Of a stretch of 64,000 nucleotides of DNA, positions 48,508 through 59,913 are shown one piece after another. The translations under genes and the position numbers were made by a program. The DNA comes from Owenia fusiformis. Lineage: Eukaryota; Annelida; Polychaeta; Sabellida; Oweniidae. The notes under the pieces were generated by a model, which was given only the letters and a program-made list of their open reading frames with translations, had not been told where the DNA came from and did not search any database. The first letter of the stretch is position 1; every line of letters begins with the position of its first letter. The DNA lies in NCBI GenBank assembly GCA_903813345.2, contig CAIIXF020000004.1, positions 25,547,985 through 25,611,984 on the forward strand. Direction: 5' to 3'.

Positions 48508-49045
48508 ATACAGGGTGGTCAAAAAATGGAAACCCTGCATTTTACTAATTTCTTTGTCATTTTAAAAAATTACTCCCTGATATTTCAAATATTAGTACAT
48601 CATTCCATTTCCTACCACCCTACAAAATTTCATGACCATCAGACTGGTAGTCACAATTTTACAGCACTTTGAAAAACATGCTTCAAGTTTGGCCATCATC
48701 GCGTTGTAGGCAAACCTGCACAGATGTCAATGACCTGAATGCATTCCTCATTAGGTATGACCTGGATGATACAGATGATCTCACTTTTGAGGTCTGCAAT
48801 TGTCCTGAGGTCATTCTCATACACTTTTTCTCTGCCATATCCCCACTGGTAGGGACATTTTGGACGACGAGTGCAGGTGGCCCAACAGCGCAATAGTGGC
48901 CACTGTGGTATGTTCTTGAAAGTGCTGTAACATTGTGACTATCAATCTGATGGTCATGAAATAAAGTAGGCTAGTAGGAAATTGAATGATGCACAAATGT
49001 GCAAAATATCAGGGAGTCATTTCTGAAAATGACAAATATATAAAG
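48508..49045 (-). mobile_element. Mariner-like element remnant
   Basis: CAGGGTGGTCAAAAAATGGA at the left end is typical of IS630/mariner termini. Sub-terminal blocks are mirrored (CATGACCATCAGACTGGTAG near 48630 against the inverse near 48950). The minus strand 48893-48696 reads as the end of a mariner-type transposase (WGYGREKVYENDLRTIADLK), lacking the catalytic DD residues. It is heavily deleted. Confidence 0.65.
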
Positions 49046-49862
49046 GAAAATGGTGTAAGGGATCAAATGACACTGATATTCTAATTTTAGGACTATCTTT
49101 TCAATAAATGTAAAAAATTCTTCAACTATGCTAGCAAATGTCATCTGCAAACTCAGTATGTAAACATTTTCTACAATGTCTGTTTGTTTGAAACATATTG
49201 ATCATTTATATATCACCATTTTTGATCTACATGAAGATTTTAGTGTGACAAGACCCTTTTACCCAGGAGTTTCTAATCTCATTGCACTAATGGGAGTTTC
49301 TAGGCCTGGGGGGTATGATCCTTATAATCCTTATTTTCCCAAATAATTACTGTTGCCTGATGACAAGTTGTTTTATTGGGAGTGTAGTGATTATAACTTT
49401 TTGATAATTTATAATAACATTTTGCATTAAGAGATGATTATTGCTTAATAACGGTAGGGGTATAACAAAATATAGAGAAATCAATTAACCATGTCTTTAC
49501 GTATATTGACAATGTAGAACATTACATCGAACATGTTGATGTGAAAAAGTAAAAATGCTATATCACATAATAAATATCATCAAATAATAATTAATTAGTT
49601 ATAATCCAATTAATCAATCAATAAATACAATGTTTACGATATCCCTAGGAGCAGTTACACTTTATGGGTGGGGGGGGGATTTATTAACCTCTCACCCCCT
49701 TAGGAACTCTAGGGTAAGGTCTTCAACTCTAATTATTTTTATTTTAACAATACTTGTAACATGGATCAAACCTGACCACAATATTTTCAACATCTAATTT
49801 CTAAGCTTAAAAGTCATACATTCAACAATAGGGACATCCAAGGCTATACCTGAAATCGTAAA

Positions 49863-50520
49863 GGAGGACTGAAAGTATCGCAACAGATTTCGGACAGTCA
49901 TATGTTGGATTTTGGCTATTTTCTGAGGATTTGAGGAGGTGCATATGTTAGGCCAATGCATTTCCTCCAGGAAAAGCACTCATAGAGATGATAAAATAAT
50001 TTATATTTTGAGACAGGGAAGGTGCAAACAACCCACCCACATGCATCAATATGTTGTGTTTTGACATACAGTTAACCCCTTTCAAGGAATAATGCACTCT
50101 ATCAGGGGTTTTAAAGATATCAAATATGGGTGACCAAAATTAAGTTGAAAGCAACGGATCACATGAGTTTTCCCTATCGGAAAATAACAGGAAAATGTTG
50201 TTTTCCACTTTATTTAAAAGAAATTTATTATTCCTTTTGCTGGGTTAACTATGTCTCAAAATGCAACATATTGATACAACAAAAATTGAAAAAGCAGGGG
50301 TGAAAGGGGATAAAAATCAGGATAACATTTCCGGAAAAACATGTGGGTGGATTGTTTTCACCTTTGCTGTCTCAAAGTCCAAACTATTTTATCATCTCTA
50401 AGAGTTCTTTTCCTGTAGGTAATACAATGGCCTAACATATGCACCTGCTTAAATCCTCAGTAAACAGACAAAATCCAACACATGACTGTCTGAAATCTGT
50501 TGCGATACTTTCCGTGCTCC
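49863..50520. mobile_element. 658-bp palindromic element nested in the foldback right arm
   Basis: GGAGGACTGAAAGTATCGCA at the left is inverted at the right end (TGCGATACTTTCCGTGCTCC). Arms match for about 250 bp with gaps, including GGTGCATATGTTAGGCCA and GAGATGATAAAATA(A/G)TTT. It splits the repeat-unit motif CGTAAA/TTTGA, which shows it is an insertion. Confidence 0.75.
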
Positions 50521-51766
50521 TTTGAGACCTGATATTTCTAAATTTTTCAAATATTGCACTTGTTTAAATTCTTAAAGTTCCTTAAAATTCATCTTAAGTA
50601 TGTTTTTCATCTTAGTTTCACACTCTAAAATGATATGTTTCATCATAGAGGTATGGATGAAACAGCCATAAGGGTCATCCATGGCTATACCTAACATTCG
50701 TAAATTTGAAACCTTATATTTACAGGTTTTCAAATTCTGAACTTGTTTAAAATCTTTAACTTCCTTAAAACCCATCTTAATTATGTTTTACATCTTTAGT
50801 TCCATACTACAAAGCCATACATATCATCAAAGAGGGATAGATCTAGAAACTATAGGTGTCAGCCATGGCTATACCTGGAATCCGTAAATTTGAAACCTTA
50901 TATTTCCAATTTTTCAAATTTTGGAGGTGATTAAGACCTATAACTTCCTTAAAACCCATCTAAATTATTTTTACATCTTAGTTTCACACCATAAAAGCAT
51001 AAATATCATCAAAGAGGGATGGATCTAGAAACTATAGGGGTCAGCCATGGCTATACCTGGAATTCGTAAATTTGAAACCTTATATTTACAATATTTCAAA
51101 TTTTGGACTTGTTTAAAACCTTTAACTTCCTTAAAACCCATCTAAATTATGTTTTACATCTTAGTTCCACACTATAAAACCATAAATATCATCATAGAGG
51201 GATAGATCTAGAAACCATAGGGGTCAGCTATAGTCATACACAAAATCCAGCTGTCAAAAATGTCAAATTTTTCGAAAAATCAACAATTTTTTTCTCAGCT
51301 CCTACATTTTCCATGGCTTTGCATCTTTCAGGATTACTAACCCTGCTATTGGGCACTTCACATGAATTTTCTCAATCTCTTACAGTGTCTAATTGAAAAG
51401 TAAGAATCAAAATAGTAAGAAAATGAGTCACGAATTTGCCCCCTGGGGTACACACTTTGTACTAATATTCATATTCTTTAGGAGTAATCAGCATCAATTA
51501 TATTGCAAATGATTCATATATATAATATCTATGCATGTCACTTACAAACATCAAAATATCTAAGGTTGTTTAGTGTGAACAATTTTTTCCCCAGGGTGGG
51601 GTGTTTTTGGGGGGTGGGGGGCTAACTCCTCAAAAAAAAGAACTTCCTACCACTCTGCGAAGCTATCACCTAGGTGGAAGTTTCATCCAAGACTCTCCCC
51701 TAACTGAAAATGGTGCCAAACCAACTATACACCATTTATTGAGAATTTTTCTCCTCGCCCCTAGAG

Positions 51767-52924
51767 TATACATGTGTATGTTATAAAATGAAGTCATTTC
51801 AGACTCAGAGTAAAAAATAGGGGAAAATGTTTAAATTCTCTAAAATAATTGATATGGTAGTCACATTTATACAGAAATAATCCACTATCGTTAAAATCTT
51901 TAGTTTTCCTCATATAAACTTTGCACTTTTATTTGGGGATTTTAAGAAAATAGACAGGACAAGTTTTAGGTTGCTTGCTATCATCTGATACTATGTACTT
52001 CCTTTAGTATAAATTAGCGAAAATATGTTACTTTTTTATGTTTTCAAGAATAAAATATAAGAATGCCACTGTTTGCACCATTGGAAATTCTAACCAAAGA
52101 ACATTCATCCAAAATTGACAATTATGTTAGCTTGATTTGCTTCGTTAATGATCATAGGTTAAAGCACAATCTGCATGTCTACAAGATCATCTTATTGTAT
52201 GCCAAGGAATATTTTCATTAATCCAACTGGAAATATTTAGCAGGGCTCTCACCAGGCTTTTGGACTGTGGCGCAGCACCACACTCTATTTAGCTCCCACC
52301 ACACTTTACTGGAAAATCATGATTGTTTCCATAGTCTAAACTTATCAGAATATACAATAATAGCATGTAAAAAGGATAAAACATAACATAAATATGATTC
52401 ATCACAATTGAATGGTTATTCTGAAGATGTTAGCACCACACCCTAAATATTTCCTGGTGAGAGCCCTGTTTAGTTACTTTTGTCAGTTTTTTAAAGGTAT
52501 CTAGCTTGACCAAAACTACTACTGCCCTGTATATAACCATTTATCGAGCAACTGGCCCATTAATTGTGTTATATTATATAAAGTATCTAATCTGATCAAA
52601 GACTCTATGTTGTGACCCTTGAAAAAGTTATATTTCTAAATTCCAGCTACACTGAAAAACTTAGGATCATACTTTGCCAATGTGCCCTAGTTCCCAGGGT
52701 TCATCAAAAAGGTTCAGGATTTATTGAGAATTACTATTCTCACTGGCTTTTGTCTGATGATGAAAATAAAAAATTCCCCTGACGGAAGTTCATTCATTTT
52801 GTTATAAAGACAAAAAATAACATATTTAACCAGGAGAGGATAATTGATTCTGAGGCTGATACAAAAAATAGTTATTTTTCTAATCCTATACACTTATACA
52901 ATAATAGGTATAATCTTTACTCAC
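51767..52924. other. No gene recognised
   Basis: A downstream DZIP1-type exon is expected at lower coordinates on the minus strand (the exon at 52925 ends with a donor), but none could be recognised in this stretch or elsewhere in the window. Confidence 0.4.
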
Positions 52925-55900
52925 CTTGCATCGGAATCCCACTCTGATTCCTCACCATCCTCCTCATCTTCAAACTGAACAGCCGCCGTCCCTCGACCGA
53001 ATCCTGTAAAACTAGTTTCCGATGATTTCTTCGGCATTGTTGGTTTAGGTGATTTTGGAGTTGATTTTGACACAGGTTTTGTCTGGGAATTAGGTGTTGG
53101 AGTATTTTTGTTGTTGTGTTTGTTGCTAGGTAATGAGTGGTAGTCTGGGGGATCTTCATCCTCACTGGAGTGAGTGTAATCCTCGGAGTTATCCTCGCCT
53201 GAGTCCCACTGACTAGCAGATCTACAATGCACATGTAAATAGTTGTCAAATTTCACATTAAAATTTTAGAACTGTATACAGCAAAAAAATGGGGGCAATA
53301 ACAATAGGTGTTGTATACGTAGTAGACAAAGTCTGGGACATGCCTGGTCCCCTCTCTTTACTAGGACTGGGGGTCCTTAGGGCAGGCCTGGGGGGGAGTG
53401 GGTCACGATTCTGCTATGGATGTAGCCAGAGATAGAGGTATGATATAATTTTCAGACTTTTCAAACTTTGGAGATTATAACTAAAGTTTGCCTCAATCAT
53501 CACTTTTGGCCCTACTAATGTAAAAACCCGGCAACATCCCTGATATGTTACTACTTTTAATTGCTTCACCAGAATTTCCAGAAATATATTTTTCAGCTTC
53601 TTCTTTGACTGAAATTTTGGAGATTAATCCTCAATGTCGCCATGAATTGTAAATTACAGGCAATCAGAGTCAAACAATACACATACCCTGTAGTAGACAT
53701 TGTCTGGGACATGGCTGGTCCCCTCTCTTTACTAGGACTGGGGGTCCTGGGGGCAGGCCTGGGGGGTGGGGCACGGTTCTGCTTTGATTTCTTCACCTGT
53801 GACTGGGGTACTGCTCTCTCTTTTGTTGGGCTGGGGCCTAGAACAGTAGATCGGTGACAATTTGTTTTCAAAATTTAACATGTAAAACTAAACTTAAAAG
53901 GTCATCGTTGATGGTTCTGTATTTAGAAACTTTTAATAATGATTTATATCAATGTTTTAATCTCCATACAATTTAGAGTGTTTAAACTTTAAGGGGGGGG
54001 GGGTATCAGATCTAGGGAGTAATTGTAACAAAAACTGTTTCAATTGTAGCATATTGTTGTCTCATATCAACTCCTTTTCATATCTATTCTCTCAAAATCC
54101 CCAAAGTTCATATTGAAATTCAGGAAAATAAAAAACAATGTAGCATTTCTCAATAAATGTGGGTATCACATTTATTATTTGGGAGAATTTATACATTTTT
54201 CCAATTTTCAAACTTTGAATCTTGATGGACTACATTACTAGGTCAATACTGAACTTGTAGCTTGCAATTTCTTCACTCCCTATAGATCTGATTCGCTTTT
54301 TCTTACCTGGTTTTGGACTAGATTTCTTCGCTTGCATTCTCTCTTTAGCAATACGATCAACTTCTCTGAGCATCTGCTGGCGAATGTCAAAGAACTTTGG
54401 ATATTTCTGAAAATATAAAATATTCCCAAAATTTAACTTATGTTAAGTCATTTTATATTCAACATGTTAACAGTAAATAAATTTTGTTGTATAAATTCAT
54501 TCTCCATTAAGCTTGATTCGACTATTTGTAACCATTATAGGGCAATATATTCAACATGTTAACAGTAAATATATGACATTGGCTATGGTATCATAGACAA
54601 ACGGCCATTCAGATGATTTATGGGATAATTTTAGTATGCAACTCTTAAAAAGAGACATTAGCTTAATGTAATTTGTTTTTGTAAAACTAGATGTTTAAAT
54701 AAACTAGATATCATTTTTATATGTCTGTATCCTGTGACTTACATTACAAGGTATAAACATGCAAAATGTCACCACCAGCCATTTGTTACAGATACCTGTT
54801 ACAGACCCCAACCACCAAATGCCAAACACCAATCCCCATCCACTCAAAAGTTGGAGACTATAACAAAATGTCACCACTTCTAATGGTGAAATAATAAGTG
54901 ATTGTGAACTTAGAGGACGCACAATTTGGACAGTCACTCTCGTATATTTCAATCCTAATACAACCCATATATAAATATAATATTTTTTTAAACGTTTAAC
55001 ATATAAGGTAATTAATTTTGAATGACCTTTTAAGGAATGAGCTGAATAACATACCTTTGCATGTGTTTGTTGTCTCTGTTGTTTCAGAGTGGACATCTTG
55101 TTGTTGAAGACCTTTGTTGTTATACCTTCAGCACCCTATTTAAGCACATATATTCAATAATGTAACACTTTTGTAGTCGGTGGCGAACCCCAGTGCCAAA
55201 AATCCTTCCAAAATCATGCAGTTTTGTACCATATGAGCACTTTTAAGTGATTTTAGGCTTCAAAGCCCCCTGGACTGAGCCCCCCCCCCCCCCCCCTGGC
55301 AAATGCTGGATAAGAGCCTGAGTCCATAGGTATTCCAAATAGAGAGCGTATTGTAGCATAATATGATGTTATAAATGAATGGGTCTGTCTCATTCAGATA
55401 AGTATCTATCAAAAGTTTCTGAATTCCACAATTTGTGCAATTTTTTTTTATAATTTATAATGCAAATAAAAACAACTAACATCAAAAAGGTGTTACTGAT
55501 TTCCTAATTCCTGATATAGTGTTTCAGGTGCACTAGATATTACCCAATCAGAATAGACCCGACATTGAGTGAGGAAGTTATTTTCAAATATACAGGGTGT
55601 CAAATAAAAATGTTTTCTCCTCCTTAGATTTAATATCCACATAATGTTGCATCACTTTTTTCTCTACATGTTATCTGACTAGTTCTTTAGCACATCAGAA
55701 CTAGGCTTCAAGGAGCAACTCCATAAGAAGTTTCAGATGACTAGCTCAACTAGATGCTTTTTATGCACAAAAGTTAATTCTCTTGAAAATAAGGGGTAGA
55801 ACATATTTATTTGACAACCTGTAGTTTTATTTCATTTCATAATTGTACAGATACAATCAACATTCAATTGTATGTTTAACATACTCCATCAAGAAGTTAC

Positions 55901-56509
55901 TAATTTATAAAATATCGAATGTGTCCAACCATACACATTAATATTTTTGGAGGCTGATAATATAAGGTAAATGAAATCATTCACTTTTTGTTTCCATTTA
56001 AGAGACTGCACCTGTATAGCTCAGTGGTAGTGACTTCCAATTATGCATAGGCCCCAGATTCGATCCCTCGTTCAGGCACTTTGCTTGTTGCGTAAAGTAC
56101 TTCAAGGTGTTTGACTTAGTGTTCAATGACTCCTAAAAAGGCTGTGGTTTGAACTTGTATGCCTGTATGAGTGCACATAAAAGAACACAGGACTCCTTCA
56201 ACAAGAGGTTTCTGAGTCTGTCTCTCAGGATCATTTGCGTAAATTACGATCGGACATATATGAGATATTACATCAGGTACATGTATTGTTCACCTTCAAT
56301 GGTGGTAAACAAAATACAATACAAAACAATTATTACTTACAGGTTTAATTCCATGCTTTTCTTCTAGTTGTTCATCTAAGATATCTTCTATGGCTTCCCG
56401 CATACCTTCTAGGAGAGTAGGGTCTTTCTTTAAGGCTTCTCTGAGTCTCAGACTTCGTGTAAGTGTCAATTCCCCCGTCCCTGTGGCCCCCAAAGACCCC
56501 ATTGTACTA
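52925..56509 (-). CDS. DZIP1/DZIP1L-type protein, five internal exons
   Basis: Exons (minus strand, GT-AG, in phase): 56509-56341, 55135-55055, 54406-54307, 53837-53687, 53221-52925. Together they encode a Leu/Glu-rich segment (LREALKKDPTLLEGMREAIE, DILDEQLEEKHGIKPGAEGI), then a basic coiled-coil-like stretch (KYPKFFDIRQQMLREVDRIA), then a Ser/Pro/Lys-rich tail (PRPAPRTPSPSKERG) and an acidic tail (DSGEDNSED, FEDEEDGEESEWDSD). The L-E-x-x-L-E-x-K-L-E-x-x-GIK...F-x-x-xR-x-x-x-x-EV order is that of the C-terminal half of DZIP1 and DZIP1L, basal-body proteins in ciliogenesis and Hedgehog signalling. The N-terminal zinc-finger region is not in the window; it must lie above 56509, beyond or between UBXN7 exons. 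The last exon ends with a donor, so more follows. Confidence 0.75.
53300..53412 (-). pseudogene. Duplicate of the DZIP1-type exon at 53687-53837
   Basis: Minus strand: CCCAGTCCTAGTAAAGAGAG and most of the next 40 bases repeat the exon at 53690-53790 with about a dozen changes. The reading frame survives through this part (RTPSPSKERGPGMSQTLSTT), but the donor context is altered and the upstream third is lost. A pseudo-exon, or conceivably a rarely used alternative. Confidence 0.75.
54755..54895 (-). repeat. Inverted copy of the GGTGACATTTTGCAT repeat
   Basis: Reverse complement shows AACAAATGGCTGGTGGTGAC and AGAAGTGGTGACATTTTG, matching 34836-35222. In a DZIP1-type intron. Confidence 0.55.
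55180..55322 (-). mobile_element. Decayed CAGGCCCGTAGCCAGG-family MITE
   Basis: Core CCAAAATCATGCAGTTTTGT and AAGTGATTTTAGGCTTC, then a C-run and CTGGATAAGAGCCTGA. Termini poor. Confidence 0.55.
55593..55821. mobile_element. 229-bp mariner-type MITE with TA duplication
   Basis: CAGGGTGTCAAATAAAAATG at the left is inverted at the right (CATATTTATTTGACAACCTG). TA lies at 55591-55592 and 55822-55823. No coding content. Confidence 0.75.
56005..56240 (+). mobile_element. tRNA-derived SINE
   Basis: TAGCTCAGTGG (56017-56027) is an A box and AGATTCGATCCC (56056-56067) a B box, spaced as in a tRNA. The 72-bp head is followed by a non-tRNA body of about 160 bp. The stems are imperfect, so a functional tRNA is unlikely. 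Confidence 0.65.
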
Positions 56510-56744
56510 CTGGAATTAGCAAGACACAAATATTTATATTCTATACTATCCTCACAGGGGTTGTACCTATCGTTCATTCATAGTGGAGAGAAATGGCACA
56601 AAACACAATCAACATTACTTCTACAGTAACGTATGCTGGCTTTACCACTCATTATAAGCCTGCTTATGTTTGCAGATTTATCTTTGTCATAAATTAAAGA
56701 AATTCGGCAAGTGAGGAACAAAATAAAGATTCAAACACTGTTGC

Positions 56745-57983
56745 CAAACTTATGGAGGGGAGTGTATTTATTTGCTGAACTTATGAAGGGGAGTGTATTT
56801 ATTTGCTAAACTTATGAAGGGGAGTGTATTTATTTGCTAAACTTATGGAGGGGAGTGTATTTATTTGCTAAACTTATGAAGGGGAGTGTATTTATTTGCT
56901 AAACTTATGGAGGGGAGTGAATTTATTTGCTAAACTTATGGATTGGAGTGTATTTATTTGCTAAACTTATGAAGGGGAGTGTATTTATTTGCTAAACTTA
57001 TGGAGGGGAGTGTATTTATTTGCTTAACTTATGGAGGGGAGTGTATTTATTTGCTGAACTTATGGAGGGGAGTGTATTTATTTGCTAAACTTATGGAGGG
57101 GAGTGTATTTATTTGCTAAACTTATGGAGTGGAGTGTATTTATTTGCTAAACTTATGAAGGGGAGTGTATTTATTTGCTAAACTTATGAAGGGGAGTGTA
57201 TTTATTTGCTAAACTTATGGAGTGGAGTGTATTTATTTGCTAAACTTATGAAGGGGAGTGTATTTATTTGCTAATCTTATGAAGGGGAGTGTACTTATTT
57301 GCTAAACTTATGAAGGGGAGTGTATTTATTTGCTAAACTTATGGAGTGGAGTGTATTTATTTGCTGAACTTATGGAGTGGAGTGTATTTATTTGCTAAAC
57401 TTATGGAGTGGAGTGTATTTATTTGCTAAACTTATGAAGGGGAGTGTATTTATTTGCTAAACTTATGGAGTGGAGTGTATTTATTTGCTAAACTTATGGA
57501 GTGGAGTGTATTTATTTGCTAAACTTATGAAGGGGAGTGTATTTATTTGCTAAACTTATGGAGGGGAGTGTATTTATTTGCTAAACTTATGAAGGGGAGT
57601 GTATTTATTTGCTAAACTTATGGAGGGGAGTGTATTTATTTGCTAAACTTATGAAGGGGAGTGTATTTATTTGCTAAACTTATGGAGGGGAGTTTATTTA
57701 TTTGCTAATCTTATGAAGGGGAGTGTACTTATTTGCTAAACTTATGAAGGGGAGTGTATTTATTTGCTAAACTTATGGAGTGGAGTGTATTTATTTGCTG
57801 AACTTATGGAGTGGAGTGTATTTATTTGCTAAACTTATGGAGTGGAGTGTATTTATTTGCTAAACTTATGAAGGGGAGTGTATTTATTTGCTAAACTTAT
57901 GGAGTGGAGTGTATTTATTTGCTAAACTTATGGAGTGGAGTGTATTTATTTGCTAAACTTATGAAGGGGAGTGTATTTATTTG
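56745..57983. repeat. 31-bp minisatellite, 40 copies, with 14-unit higher-order repeat
   Basis: Unit CTAAACTTATGGAGGGGAGT-GTATTTATTTG with variants (GAAGGGG, GAGTGG, CTGAAC). The rare variant block CTAATCTTATGAAGGGGAGT plus GTACTT occurs at 57271 and 57705, exactly 434 bp (14 units) apart, and the following variants recur in the same order. The right end stops at the LINE fragment. Confidence 0.93.
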
Positions 57984-59744
57984 CCAATCTGCCTCCTCAA
58001 TAATCTCTCAAAGCTTTTTGAACGAATAATTTATACAGCAATTTTTGACCATGTTTCCTCGAAGAACCTCATTTATGAAAATCAGTCCGGGTTCTTACCA
58101 GGCCATAATACACAGAAGCAACTATTTTCTATTGTAAATATGTTAGCCGATAATTTTGACTCTAACCTAGCAACCCGTGGAATATTTTTAGACGTGGAAG
58201 GTGCATTTGACGCAGTCCCACATTTTTTGTTACTCCATAAGATGAAATCTTATGGATTAGGCAACAATATTATAGAGTTATTGACCTCATATCTAACAGA
58301 TAGGAAATTAAAAGTAAGGATCAATGATACTTATTCAGACATTTCATGTAATGCTGAAACTGGTGCAAATATTCCTCAAAATCTTCAAAATCGAGACTCC
58401 AGATCCTATGAAATAAATAGTGGGGTTCCCCAAGGATCAATTCTTGGCCCCCTATTATTTTTGTTATATATTAATGACTTAGCAGACTCAGTTCATAATT
58501 GTAAACTTTTCTTATATGCTGATGATAGTTCGATCTTCTTGACAGTACCAAAGAATGAATCAGTTGAAACAACAAATCAAAAAATTCAATCAGATATCAA
58601 TGAAATGGCTAATTGGTCCACTAAATGGAAACTCAAATTTAAGGCATCTAAGAGTAAGGAGGTTATCTTTCAATCTAAACACACACGAAAAGTTAAGAAA
58701 CAAATTCCAGTAACAATGAATAATGAGCAAATACCTCTTGTAAATAGCCATAAACATTTAGGCATCATTTTAGACAAACACCTTAGCTTTGAAGAACACA
58801 TTAACTCAGTGATTACTAGGTGTAATAAAATGTTAAATCCATTAAAAGCACTCAAATTTTCAGTAAGATCAAAACACTTACAGACAATTTACATGGCATT
58901 CATTCTCCCACATCTCGAATATGGCAATATTATTTTTGACAGCGCAAATCTAAACCTCTTAGCAAGTTTAGATAGAGTCCAATATAGAGCGGGTCTTATT
59001 GTAAGTGGTTGCATCCAAGGGTCAAACTCTGAGAAGGTGATGGCATGTCTTGGATGGAGATCTTTATCCAATCGAAGAAAAGAAAAAAAACTAGTTTTTA
59101 TGTTTGACTTTGTAAATAATTATAAGATGCCTTCATATGTTTCAAATGTTTTTGAACAGTATAAGAATCAGGTAACCCACCAAAGACTTCGTCGTAGCAA
59201 TGATTTTAAGATCCCATTCAAAGCATCTGCTAAACTTAGAAAGTTTACAGCTTTATCCAGTATTAAATTATGGGATAATTTACCTGATGAACTGAAACAA
59301 GCACACTCACGCAACTCATTTAAGTATAAAATTAGAACATTTTTGAATGGGAAAAAGAAAGAATTCACAACCCCAAGATTAAACCTATCCAGAGATAAAG
59401 AAATTGTCTTAAATAAAACGAGATGTGATCTCATTTTTAGGCAGCATCTTTTTACACATAACTTCAAAAATATTCCAAATGCCAAATGTAAATGTGGTCA
59501 CTCTACTGAATCAACCAAACACCTATTGCTCCATTGCCCTCTTTTTAACACTCAAAGACTCAATTTTCACAGAGAACTAGGGGGACTGCCATCCTTTAAT
59601 TTAAACTCTTTTAATAATAGAAAACAGGAGGACAGGGTAGACTTTCTACTTTTTGCAGATCCTTCTCTTGACACAATTACAAATAAAAAGGCTATTGAAT
59701 TAACAGCCGAGTTTTTACACTCTATTGTCAAGGAAGTTAAATAG
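57984..59744 (+). pseudogene. LINE 2 reverse transcriptase, C-terminal 586 residues
   Basis: Open without stops from PICLLNNLSKLFERI to TAG/TAA at 59742-59744. Visible RT blocks: QSGFLPGHNTQKQL, LDVEGAFDAVPH, SGVPQGSILGPLLF and YADD (about residue 179, near 58515-58526). Thumb-like DLANRKEKK region and a CKCG...H...C motif near the end (about 59488-59540), as in LINE 1. Compared with LINE 1 there is an insertion of about 15 residues before SGVPQGS (about residues 126-142). It lacks its own start, endonuclease and N-terminus, so it cannot move on its own; the uninterrupted frame suggests a recent insertion. Confidence 0.85.
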
Positions 59745-59880
59745 TCCAATATTCATTAATTTATACATATATCTCTGACCTGTCTTCATGTTTTCAAGAT
59801 TATTTTCATGTCCATAAATATGTTTTATATCTATCATTTTTACATTATGACCTATTTTAACTTATATTGTAACTACTTCA

Positions 59881-59913
59881 ACAGGGCCAATAATGCTTCG
59901 GCGTAGGCCCTGT
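59881..59913 (+). promoter_or_regulatory. 3' UTR stem-loop of LINE 2
   Basis: ACAGGGCC (59881-59888) pairs with GGCCCTGT (59906-59913). The loop contains TAATGC and CGGCG, as in the LINE 1 hairpin. The stem sequences of the two elements differ completely but pair in each. Confidence 0.65.

Larger units (their letters stand above)
44858..51766. mobile_element. 6.9-kb foldback element with long repeat-filled inverted arms
   Basis: CTCTAGGGGCGAG at the left end and its inverse at the right, each flanked by TA (44856-44857 and 51767-51768). The outer about 500 bp of each arm are unique sequence (GGTGTATAGTTGGTTTGGCA, GGTGATAGCTTC and others, mirrored at 51240-51766). The inner part is a tandem array of a roughly 182-bp unit (GGTTTCAAATTTACGAATT at 46807 and 46990; the inverse CGTAAATTTGAAACC at 50699, 50886 and 51068). 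With insertions removed, each arm is about 1.25 kb; the middle (about 47350-49800) has no intact ORF. The architecture resembles Foldback/long-TIR elements. The autonomous partner is unknown. Confidence 0.8.

Noticed and set aside
48669-48896. Plus-strand ORF within the mariner remnant
   Set aside because: The opposite strand carries the transposase-like sequence; this one is its shadow.
52917-53249. Alternative minus-strand frame over the DZIP1-type exon
   Set aside because: It overlaps the frame supported by splice phase and by the acidic and Ser/Pro-rich tail; it is a shadow.
56005-56079. Functional tRNA gene
   Set aside because: A and B boxes are good, but the acceptor and T stems pair poorly and a SINE body follows.
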